From: Marinobacter litoralis
GTDB taxonomy: Bacteria; Pseudomonadota; Gammaproteobacteria; Pseudomonadales; Oleiphilaceae
Direction: 5' to 3'
NCBI RefSeq assembly: GCF_016427555.1
Contig: NZ_JAELVS010000003.1
Span: 274,550-338,549 of the forward strand
Length of the DNA: 64,000 nt
Part shown: positions 1 to 6,578 of the stretch, in pieces
How the letters are laid out: the number at the start of each line of letters is the position of its first letter
How positions within the stretch are numbered: position 1 is the first letter of the stretch
The notes under the pieces: generated by a model
What the model saw: the letters and a program-made list of their open reading frames with translations, nothing else
Databases searched by the model: none
What the model was told of the DNA's origin: nothing
Program-made: the position numbers and the translations under genes

Positions 1-1053
1 GAGTGCCTCGGGGGCCAGGTAAAGATCAATCGGGCGTTCCAGCAAGTCGCTCAACATGCGTACAAGCAACCAAAACAGAGGCAATGCAACCGTCAGCCCG
101 CCCGCGATACCGATGACGCCCCACACCGCCAGGCGGCGCAAGTACAACCGGCCAATGCCCGCACCTGTTAGCCCCAAGGTTTTTAGCAGTGCAACGGTAT
201 CGCGCTGAGAAAGTGCATACTGGCGGCTCGCCACCGCAACCGCTACAGCCGCCAGCAACACCGCGAGACTGCCACCCAGCAGCAGGAAGCGCTCGGCACG
301 CTCCAATGAGCGTGAGAACGTTTCACCATCCCGCACGCCTTCCCACTCGTGACTGGGCTGTAATTGCGGCTCCAGCCACTGGTAATAGTTCTCAAGCAGA
401 CGCTCATCGCCGGCAAACAGGTAAACGAACTCCACCCGGCTACCTTCCTGCAGCACACCGGTCGCCGCTACATCATCCACGTGCATCATCACTCGCGGCG
501 CCAGGGACGACAGCCGGAAACCACCATCCGGCTCACGAATCAGCAAATTCGAAACGGTCAGTTTAAGATTCCCGAGTTCCAGGCTGTCGCCAATCTCGAG
601 CTCCAATAACTTAAGCAACCTCGGGTTGATCCAAATCTCTCCCGGCCTTGGCCCCGCATCAACCGTCATTCGTGAAGATTGCGCGTTTGCCTGCACGTCG
701 ATGTCGCCCCGCAGCGGATATTCGTCGCTAACGGCTTTCACCGAAACCAGCTGGAATCCGCTTTCGCCGAACACCATGGTTGAGAACTTGATCATCTGCC
801 CGGTTTCCAGGCCTCGGCTTTGCGCCTCATCGATCCACCCCGCTGGCACCGGCTTCCCGTTCTCTGCTTCAAGCTGGCGGTCTGCCGCTAAAAATGAGCT
901 GGCGGAAGACACCAAGGTTCGCTGAAGCTGGTTTGCGAAGAGCGCAATGGTCGCGACCGTTGCCACGGCAATCATCAGGGCAACCAACACAACCCGAACA
1001 TCCCGCTCGCGCCAGTCTCGACTTACGGACATTAATTTTTTTGCGGCAGCCAT
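1..1053 (-). CDS. ABC transporter permease, FtsX/YbbP family (partial, C-terminus off the window)
   Basis: This is the inner-membrane permease of an ABC exporter, probably working with the ATPase encoded just upstream. Only the first 351 codons are present; the frame runs open off the left edge. Reading from the ATG at 1053, a membrane segment lies at about residues 20-40 (VVLVALMIAVATVATIALF), followed by a periplasmic region of some 220 residues. Two more hydrophobic stretches follow at about 262-282 and 310-335, with the segment SQRDTVALLKTLGLTGAGI between them, which is typical of FtsX domains. That is the YbbP layout. The start overlaps the upstream ATPase stop by one base (TGATG), so the two are probably translated together. 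In E. coli the ybbA-ybbP pair is divergent from tesA, as here. The substrate cannot be read from sequence. Confidence 0.88.
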   Translation of the reverse strand, partial: MAAAKKLMSVSRDWRERDVRVVLVALMIAVATVATIALFANQLQRTLVSSASSFLAADRQLEAENGKPVPAGWIDEAQSRGLETGQMIKFSTMVFGESGFQLVSVKAVSDEYPLRGDIDVQANAQSSRMTVDAGPRPGEIWINPRLLKLLELEIGDSLELGNLKLTVSNLLIREPDGGFRLSSLAPRVMMHVDDVAATGVLQEGSRVEFVYLFAGDERLLENYYQWLEPQLQPSHEWEGVRDGETFSRSLERAERFLLLGGSLAVLLAAVAVAVASRQYALSQRDTVALLKTLGLTGAGIGRLYLRRLAVWGVIGIAGGLTVALPLFWLLVRMLSDLLERPIDLYLAPEAL

Positions 1054-1781
1054 CAGTCAGCCGACTCCCGAGCGGCATTGGGCTCGCTCAAAACACCGGC
1101 CTCGATATGAAACGTACGATTACAGCGAGCGGCCAGTTTTTCATCATGGGTCACCATGACAAGGGTGGCCCCCTGTTCCCGGTTCAAATCCATCAGCAAA
1201 TCGGAAACCGATTGGCCGGTTCGGTTGTCCAAATTCCCTGTGGGCTCATCCGCGAACAGAATACTGGGTTCGGAGGCGAAAGCGCGGGCGATGGCTACGC
1301 GTTGTTGCTCCCCTCCTGATAGCTGCCTCGGGGTATGGTTCAGGCGCTCGCCCAATCCGACGCGTTCAAGCAATTCCCGAGCGCGTTGATGAGGCGCTTC
1401 TATTCCAGCCAGCTCAAGGGGTAACATGACGTTCTCCAACGCACTTAGCGCCGGAAGCAATTGAAAAGACTGAAAAACAAAGCCGACTCGCCGTGCGCGA
1501 AGCTTTGCACGTTCGTCTTCGGTAAGGCGACTGATCACGGCACCATCCAGTTCGACGGTGCCTTCGCTTGGGGTATCCAGCCCTGCCAGCAGGCCCAGCA
1601 GGGTGGTCTTGCCGGAACCGGAACGACCGACAATGGCTACGGATTCACCGCGATTGATTTCCAGGTTTACGCCCTGCAAGATCGTCAGCGTATCGGTTTC
1701 CAGACTGACTTGGTGGGTCAATCCGGTTACTCGCAGCATGGGGCTAGGTTCTTTTTTTGTCAGATCCGTCATTTGATTCAC
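1053..1781 (-). CDS. ybbA: ABC transporter ATP-binding protein, LolD/YbbA family
   Basis: This is the cytoplasmic ATPase subunit of the exporter formed with the downstream permease. It has 242 residues, with Walker A GRSGSGKTT at about 53-61, signature LSGGEQQR near 155, and Walker B ILFADEPTGNLD near 174, followed by the switch histidine in VMVTHD. This motif set is typical of the LolD/MacB/YbbA subgroup. I chose the GTG start at 1781 because GGAG sits five bases upstream; an in-frame ATG at 1772 lacks a well-spaced ribosome binding site. The gene is divergent from tesA across about 57 bases, an arrangement conserved in E. coli, where YbbA-YbbP is only loosely linked to lipid or thioesterase function. 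The symbol rests on context and family; the substrate is unknown. Confidence 0.9.
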   Translation of the reverse strand: MNQMTDLTKKEPSPMLRVTGLTHQVSLETDTLTILQGVNLEINRGESVAIVGRSGSGKTTLLGLLAGLDTPSEGTVELDGAVISRLTEDERAKLRARRVGFVFQSFQLLPALSALENVMLPLELAGIEAPHQRARELLERVGLGERLNHTPRQLSGGEQQRVAIARAFASEPSILFADEPTGNLDNRTGQSVSDLLMDLNREQGATLVMVTHDEKLAARCNRTFHIEAGVLSEPNAARESAD

Positions 1782-1838
1782 GGTTGCTCCGTTAGCTGGC
1801 GTTCAATGTTTTCGTTTTTAAGGGTACACGAATCTATT

Positions 1839-2465
1839 ATGCATAAGGCACTTACGTTCGTTTGGTCGTTTTTTCTCTTTGTCGGTTTCATGCTGTCCTC
1901 GCCCGCCATGGCGAATCAGTCCACGTTGCTGGTTGTTGGCGACAGTTTGAGTGCCGCTTACGGGGTTCCTTCCGAGACCGCTTGGGTGGCTCTGCTGCGT
2001 GACCGCCTGGAGCGTGAGGGGCTGCCGTGGCGGGTGGTTAATGCCAGCATCAGCGGCGAGACAACAGATGGCGGTTTGCGCCGGTTGCCTCGTTTGCTGG
2101 AGCAGAATGAGCCGGAGGTTGTGATCATTGAGTTAGGCGGTAATGATGGCCTGCGCGGGTTTCCTCCGAATGTGATTGAGTCGAATTTGGCCCGGATGAT
2201 TGAGCTGACGTTGAACGCTGACGCAACGCCAATCCTTGTCGGTATGCAGATTCCGCCGAATTACGGTCAGCGTTATACGCAGATGTTTTCCGATATCTTT
2301 CCAGCGTTGTCTGACCGCTATGAGCTGGGGTTGGTTCCGTTCTTTTTGGAGGGAATCTACGATCAGGAGGGGTTGATGCAGGGGGATGGCATTCATCCTA
2401 CTGAGGAGGCCCAGCCTTTGTTGCTGGAGAATATTTGGCCTGAGCTGAAGCCTTTGATTCAGTGA
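1839..2465 (+). CDS. tesA: Multifunctional acyl-CoA thioesterase I / lysophospholipase (GDSL/SGNH arylesterase)
   Basis: This is a periplasmic SGNH hydrolase acting on acyl thioesters, lysophospholipids and aryl esters. The product of 208 residues starts with a signal peptide (hydrophobic 5-20, likely cut after SPAMA at residue 25). All four SGNH blocks are visible: GDSLSAAYG with nucleophile Ser36, the Gly-bearing ASISGETT, GGNDGLRG, and the catalytic Asp/His pair in DGIHPT near the end. I chose the ATG at 1839 because it puts the signal peptide at the N-terminus; the frame is open further upstream to 1461, but that stretch lies antisense to ybbA. Divergence from the ybbA-like gene matches the E. 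coli tesA-ybbA arrangement. Downstream lies a structured repeat, not a simple terminator. Confidence 0.93.
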   Translation: MHKALTFVWSFFLFVGFMLSSPAMANQSTLLVVGDSLSAAYGVPSETAWVALLRDRLEREGLPWRVVNASISGETTDGGLRRLPRLLEQNEPEVVIIELGGNDGLRGFPPNVIESNLARMIELTLNADATPILVGMQIPPNYGQRYTQMFSDIFPALSDRYELGLVPFFLEGIYDQEGLMQGDGIHPTEEAQPLLLENIWPELKPLIQ

Positions 2466-2504
2466 ACGCCTTGGCCACGGCCTGTACTTTCGTGCAGGTC
2501 GGCT

Positions 2505-2604
2505 GAGCACGGTATCCTCTCCTGAAACCGCTACAAGCACATCCGTGTGCGCTTCTCTTCGGCCATCCATGGCCTACGACATTTCAGGAGAGGATACCGT
2601 GCTC
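2505..2604 (-). repeat. Intergenic structured element, copy 1 (two GGA hairpins inside a long inverted repeat)
   Basis: The arms 2505-2527 and 2582-2604 are perfect 23-bp inverted repeats enclosing a 54-base core. Read on the minus strand, the core holds two hairpins: 2561-2574 (GGCCA, loop TGGA, TGGCC) and 2537-2550 (GCACA, loop CGGA, TGTGC). The core differs from copy 2 at one base, while the outer arms share little sequence with the other copies. The element fills the gap between tesA and the converging YheT-like gene (2466-2657), in which I see no gene. Short open frames through the core are artefacts. The CsrA link is inference from the ACACGGATGT match. Confidence 0.85.
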
Positions 2605-2657
2605 ACCCGCCCCGAAATTTTGCGAAGGACGCTGACATAACGCTCTACACGCCCTGG

Positions 2658-3611
2658 TTAAGAAAAGTTTCCGACGAAATCCAACACCCGCCTTTCCGAC
2701 CAGTAGTAGCCATCTTTTGCATGCTCAACAAAGCCAACGTGGCCGCCCCACCGGGGCGCTTCAACTTTCACGTACCGGCCTAATACCTTTTTCGATTCCG
2801 GGTAGCATGCGGCAGACAAGAACGGGTCGTCGGCGGCGTTGACCATCAGTGCCGGCACTCGAATGTCTTTTAAGCGGTATAACGCTGAACATTGGGCCCA
2901 GTAGTCTTTTGCGTCTTTAAAACCGTGCAGTGGCGCTGTGTATCGGTTGTCGAACTGGTGAAAGTTTCGGATCTTTTTGAAGTCGCTGATATCAATCAAT
3001 TCGGGAAAGCGTTCAGCTTTCTCCTGCATCTTTCCGTATAAATCGTTCAGGAATCTCTGCATGTAGATCTTTCGGCTTGGCAAGGCCAGCATGTCGGCAC
3101 TGCCGGCCAGGTCTGCCGGTACTGAGTAGGTCACAGCGCCACTAATTCGGCTGTCGAGCTGTTCGCTTTGCTGGCCCAGGTACAGCAAGGTGAGGTTGCC
3201 GCCCATGCTGAAACCGGATAAGAACAGGTTTTTATAACTTTCACCCAGCGCTCGGGTGACGACGGTGTGGAGGTCTTCGGTGGCGCCGCTGTGGTAGAAC
3301 CTAGGTTGGTGGTTCATGTTTCCGCCGCAGGAGCGGAAGTTCCAGGCGAGTACGTCCCAGCCTTCGGCCATGAGCGCTTTGGCCAGGCCCAGCACGTAGG
3401 GCCTGCGGCTGTGGCCTTCCAGTCCGTGTGAGATCACGGCGATCCGGTCGCTGTTTTGACGGTACCAATCCAGGTGCAGTTCGTCGTTATCCGGAGTGGC
3501 TAGCACTTCCGTTTGGGGCGCGGGTATTTTCACGTTTCGAAACAGGGTGGGCCATATAGACTGCACGTGCCCGTTACGTAACCAAACCGGGGGCCGATAC
3601 GGATACTGCAT
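2658..3611 (-). CDS. Alpha/beta hydrolase, YheT/ABHD family
   Basis: This is a cytoplasmic hydrolase of the YheT (COG0429) family; members are predicted esterases or thioesterases with no settled substrate. The nucleophile elbow is GFSMGGN with its Ser at about residue 139, the Asp is in NAADDPFL, and the His in GGHVGFV near the C-terminus. The N-terminal RPPVWLRNGHVQSIWPTLF is a family hallmark. I start it at the ATG at 3611 (317 residues) because this matches the usual N-terminus. A TTG at 3659 preceded by AAGGA would add 16 residues, but it overlaps the tRNA-Asn promoter on the other strand. The gene converges on tesA, with repeat copy 1 between them. Confidence 0.88.
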   Translation of the reverse strand: MQYPYRPPVWLRNGHVQSIWPTLFRNVKIPAPQTEVLATPDNDELHLDWYRQNSDRIAVISHGLEGHSRRPYVLGLAKALMAEGWDVLAWNFRSCGGNMNHQPRFYHSGATEDLHTVVTRALGESYKNLFLSGFSMGGNLTLLYLGQQSEQLDSRISGAVTYSVPADLAGSADMLALPSRKIYMQRFLNDLYGKMQEKAERFPELIDISDFKKIRNFHQFDNRYTAPLHGFKDAKDYWAQCSALYRLKDIRVPALMVNAADDPFLSAACYPESKKVLGRYVKVEAPRWGGHVGFVEHAKDGYYWSERRVLDFVGNFS

Positions 3612-3647
3612 CCGTCTGTGCAAATTTTGACCTTTTAATTCAGGGGG

Positions 3648-3676
3648 TTGACGAACCAAATCAAAGTCCTTAATAT
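3648..3676 (+). promoter_or_regulatory. Sigma-70 promoter of tRNA-Asn (first copy)
   Basis: TTGACG at 3648-3653 and TAATAT at 3671-3676 are separated by 17 bases, close to the sigma-70 consensus, about 20 bases before the mature tRNA. A GC-rich discriminator (GCGCC) follows, as in promoters under stringent control. The second tRNA-Asn has the same two hexamers at the same spacing. Confidence 0.8.
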
Positions 3677-3696
3677 GCGCCGCACATTGATGCTGT

Positions 3697-3772
3697 TCCC
3701 CGATAGCTCAGTTGGTAGAGCAACGGACTGTTAATCCGTTTGTCGCTGGTTCGAGCCCAGCTCGGGGAGCCA
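3697..3772 (+). tRNA. tRNA-Asn (anticodon GTT), copy 1
   Basis: This is a 76-base tRNA including an encoded CCA end. The acceptor arms are TCCCCGA and TCGGGGA, the D-loop is AGTTGGTAGA, the anticodon GTT is at about 3730-3732 in loop CTGTTAA, and the T-arm carries GGTTCGAGCC. It is identical over the whole gene to the copy at 18377-18452. Confidence 0.98.
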
Positions 3773-3781
3773 CTTCTTTTT

Positions 3782-3820
3782 AAAAGCCGCTGATTGTTTC
3801 AATCAGCGGCTTTTTTCTTT
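3782..3820. terminator. Bidirectional rho-independent terminator after tRNA-Asn and apeB
   Basis: A stem AAGCCGCTGATT / AATCAGCGGCTT with a GTTTC loop is followed by TTTTTT on the plus strand and by TTTT on the minus strand. It can therefore end the tRNA-Asn transcript and the converging apeB transcript, whose stop is six bases further on. Confidence 0.9.
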
Positions 3821-3825
3821 CTACG

Positions 3826-5109
3826 TCAAAGCACTTCTTTCCGCTGCATGAATTCTTTCAGAACCTGGTACAGGGTGAAGCCATCCTGCACGCCAATGAG
3901 TTCTCGAATGGAATGCATCGCAAACTGCGGCACCCCGATATCCAGCGTGGTTACACCCAGGCTTGCAGCGGTCAGTGGCCCGATGGTGCTTCCACACCCC
4001 ATGTCACTGCGTACTACGAAGGTTTGGTGCGGCAACCCAAGCTCATCGCTGATGTGGCGATACAAGGCAGCAGAGCGGCTGTTGGTTGCATAACGCTGGT
4101 TGTGGTTTACCTTGATCACTGGCCCCTGATTCAGTATCGGCCCGTGATTTTCGTCGTGCTTGTCCATGAAGTTGGGGTGAATGCCGTGCGCATTGTCGGC
4201 GGAGATCATCATGGACCGGGCAATCGCCCTGCCCTTTCCGGCGCCGCACCAGCGCTCCAATACATCACCCAGAAACGACCCTTGTGCGCCCTCGGCAGAC
4301 ACACTGCCGACTTCTTCGTGATCGTTGCACACCAACAACGCAGGCTCGTCACCCGAGGTGTCGAGAAGCGATTGCAGCCCGATGTAACAACTCAGAAGAT
4401 TGTCCAGGCGGGCGGAGGCCAGAAAGTCTTCTCGCAGGCCGACCAAGGATGCATCCTGGGCATCGTAAAAGCTGAGCTCGTACCCTAACACCTTACCGGC
4501 TTTCAGGCCGGCCTCACTGGCAATCTGCTCTTTCAGCAAGTCATCGAATGTTTCCGCCCCGGATGATTGCATCAGGATGGGTGGAAGGTCCGTCTGGGCG
4601 TTGACCGAGCGGTTGCTGTTGGCTTCTCGGTCGAGATGAATCGCCAGGCTCGGGATGATGGCCACCGGCTTTTTGAAATCGACCAAAACATCTTTAACGT
4701 TTCCGTCTTCATCCAGCACGGTTACCCGGCCTGCCAACGAGAGGTCACGGTCAAACCATGGGTTCAGCAGCACACCGCCGTACACTTCAACACCTAGCTG
4801 CAAATACCCTTTGCGGCGCACTTCAGGATTAGGCTTTACTTTCAGGCAGGGACTGTCGGTATGCGCGCCCACCATTCGGATACCAGCGTTCTCCGCGCCG
4901 TTTTTACCGGTACGAAACGCAATGATGGATGAGCCATTGCGAATCGCGTAATAGCTTTTGCCTTGCTCCAGCGCCCATTCGTCGCGTTCATCCAGCTGTT
5001 CGAAACCAGACGCATCAAGGCGCTCTTTCATCACATTGACTGCATGCCAAGGCGTGGGCGAGGCATTCAGAAACTGCAACAAGTCGTTATTAAATTCAGT
5101 GTGTTCCAT
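3826..5109 (-). CDS. apeB: M18 family aminopeptidase
   Basis: This is a cytoplasmic dinuclear zinc aminopeptidase that removes N-terminal residues, often acidic ones, from peptides. The 427-residue product matches the usual M18 length. Metal and catalytic motifs are visible: [10 protein letters not shown] (first His and nearby Asp), SARLDNL with the bridging Asp, NDHEEVGS with the catalytic and metal Glu pair, and a C-terminal IRELIGVQD segment. The ATG at 5109 is preceded by AGGAAG at good spacing. The reading frame is open upstream to 5382, but that part lies antisense to the next gene and has no M18 similarity. It converges on tRNA-Asn and shares the terminator at 3782-3820. The divergent neighbour at 5225 starts 115 bases away. 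Confidence 0.93.
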   Translation of the reverse strand: MEHTEFNNDLLQFLNASPTPWHAVNVMKERLDASGFEQLDERDEWALEQGKSYYAIRNGSSIIAFRTGKNGAENAGIRMVGAHTDSPCLKVKPNPEVRRKGYLQLGVEVYGGVLLNPWFDRDLSLAGRVTVLDEDGNVKDVLVDFKKPVAIIPSLAIHLDREANSNRSVNAQTDLPPILMQSSGAETFDDLLKEQIASEAGLKAGKVLGYELSFYDAQDASLVGLREDFLASARLDNLLSCYIGLQSLLDTSGDEPALLVCNDHEEVGSVSAEGAQGSFLGDVLERWCGAGKGRAIARSMMISADNAHGIHPNFMDKHDENHGPILNQGPVIKVNHNQRYATNSRSAALYRHISDELGLPHQTFVVRSDMGCGSTIGPLTAASLGVTTLDIGVPQFAMHSIRELIGVQDGFTLYQVLKEFMQRKEVL

Positions 5110-5224
5110 GATCTTCCTGATTGCATGATAATGGCCGCTACAGTATGGCATGAAGCCGCTGACTCGCCTACAGGCTAGCGGCTTGTCCGTATTAGCAACC
5201 CAACGATTCAACCCGGAGTTCACT

Positions 5225-5716
5225 GTGTCGATACCTCGTTTTTTGGACATCGAATACTGCCAAACCGACGATGCTCTCTTCCCGACAGCCATTGCATGGT
5301 CTTTGGAAGACGGGCAGATGAAATCGGTGGTCATCGCTCCCGATGAAGCCTGGATCCCGGATGGCGCTGATTTGGGCGACATCGATCTGTTCTACCTCGA
5401 GGAGCAAGGTGTACCCATTCTTGAGCTGGTCCGGGAGCTTCACGAAGATTTGCCCGGCCAGACCGTTTACGTTGACGGGATCGATCCCGATGAAACTCTG
5501 GCTGACCTTATTTTCGAAGCGGTCAAGCAAGAAGCACCTTTTGAAATTGCGCCAATCGCTGATCTGGTTACGGACTTAGACGCAGGCACATTGGAAGACC
5601 GCCGGCGTGAGTTGATGTTTGAAGAAGGGCTGGAACCCCAGCTTCCGGAAAACGGCGTTTACGCGCTGCTGTTGATCGCCCGCGAGTCCGGACTATTGGA
5701 CGACCTACTCAGCTGA
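5225..5716 (+). CDS. Hypothetical acidic protein with a possible DEDD/RNase H-like fold
   Basis: I do not recognise a named family. The 163-residue product is strongly acidic. I chose GTG at 5225 because GGAG lies six bases before it; the frame is open upstream to 5150 without a better signal. The N-terminus [12 protein letters not shown] followed by [17 protein letters not shown] resembles motif I (DxE plus the second beta strand) of DEDD 3'-5' exonucleases. [16 protein letters not shown] could stand for motif II. The last block ([17 protein letters not shown]) resembles the helix of motif III but lacks its Asp. If related to exonucleases it is probably degenerate. It has no signal peptide or membrane segment. 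The downstream neighbour is an outer-membrane protein starting 100 bases later, so co-transcription is possible. Confidence 0.7.
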   Translation: MSIPRFLDIEYCQTDDALFPTAIAWSLEDGQMKSVVIAPDEAWIPDGADLGDIDLFYLEEQGVPILELVRELHEDLPGQTVYVDGIDPDETLADLIFEAVKQEAPFEIAPIADLVTDLDAGTLEDRRRELMFEEGLEPQLPENGVYALLLIARESGLLDDLLS

Positions 5717-5816
5717 GTGTCAGAGGCGGCGAACTGTGACCGGTGTCTGCGTAACAGGGCGTTACACAAGGCAGAATCTGGCGTCAGCACCGTTACTGAC
5801 AGGAAGCCAGATAATA

Positions 5817-6419
5817 ATGAATAAGGTCGCAACCCGTTTCCTCACCGCCAGCACGATGTCCTTGTGCCTGTTTTCCGGAGCTACACAGGCTCAGGAAACA
5901 CCCCGCTCAGACAAGCACTACGTGGGCCTGCTCGCGACCACCATTGAGCACCGCTCTATCGGTGAAATCTCCAAAGAAGATGCCTGGAGCCAAGCCGGTA
6001 CTCTGGTGATTGGTGGTCACCTGAACGACCTCATTCATGCCGAAGTTCGTTTGGGCGGTGGCTATAAAGATGCCGAGATCAATAGCGATTTCACACTTGC
6101 CATCGATTATTACGGCAGCTGGTATATGGGGCTGCACTATCCAGTCGGCGAGCTGGGCAATGTATATGCGCAGGCCGGTTTTACCCACATCAGCGGTGAA
6201 GCCACATTGGAAAACCCGGACGAACGCCAAAACCGGCAGTTTCAGAAGTTTGGTGACGACTATCCGAGCAGCAGCTTCAGTTTCAGCTGGATAGCGGGTA
6301 TCGATTTCGAGTTAATCGATAACATGTATCTGGTACTGGAAGGCGGGAAGTTGTTCGAAGATACCGATACCAGCGCGAATGCCTTCCAGTTTTCTTCGGG
6401 GATTCGTTACGAGTTCTAA
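5817..6419 (+). CDS. Outer-membrane beta-barrel protein (OmpA-like N-terminal/porin fold, function unknown)
   Basis: The 200-residue precursor has a clear signal peptide: basic start MNKVATR, hydrophobic core, and likely cleavage at ATQA-QE around residue 25. The mature part alternates polar and hydrophobic residues with many aromatic strand ends (YYGSWYMGLHY, FSFSWIAGIDF). It ends in GIRYEF, a C-terminal Phe typical of outer-membrane barrels recognised by BAM. The length suits an eight-stranded barrel. The ATG at 5817 has AGGAAG about ten bases upstream; an open extension back to 5736 would place a non-signal segment first and is rejected. The substrate or role cannot be told. Repeat copy 2 follows in the gap before the converging rlmKL. 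Confidence 0.82.
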   Translation: MNKVATRFLTASTMSLCLFSGATQAQETPRSDKHYVGLLATTIEHRSIGEISKEDAWSQAGTLVIGGHLNDLIHAEVRLGGGYKDAEINSDFTLAIDYYGSWYMGLHYPVGELGNVYAQAGFTHISGEATLENPDERQNRQFQKFGDDYPSSSFSFSWIAGIDFELIDNMYLVLEGGKLFEDTDTSANAFQFSSGIRYEF

Positions 6420-6454
6420 CTCCTTGCTAAACGAAGGCTGCGCAAAGGTTCGGT

Positions 6455-6564
6455 GAGGCAGGCGAGGGCCGCTTCCCTGAAATGTCGTAGGCCATGGATG
6501 GCCGAAGAGAAGCGCACATGGATGTGCTTGTAGCGGTTTCAGGGAAGCGGCCCTCGCCTGCCTC
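6455..6564 (+). repeat. Intergenic structured element, copy 2 (two GGA hairpins inside a long inverted repeat)
   Basis: The arms 6455-6482 and 6537-6564 are a perfect 28-bp inverted repeat. The 54-base core carries hairpins at 6490-6503 (GGCCA, TGGA loop, TGGCC) and 6514-6527 (GCACA, TGGA loop, TGTGC), separated by ten mostly purine bases (GAAGAGAAGC). The second contains ACATGGATGT, an exact fit to the CsrA/RsmE pattern ACANGGANGU. It lies between the beta-barrel gene and the converging rlmKL, with the GGA strand in the direction of the beta-barrel gene. There is no T-tract after the arms, so it is not a classical terminator. Confidence 0.87.
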
Positions 6565-6578
6565 TTCCCCCCTCAAAC

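Noticed and set aside
2505..2604. Reading the repeat elements as insertion-sequence remnants or REP elements
   Set aside because: No transposase or fixed terminal repeat is present, and the arms differ between copies while staying complementary.
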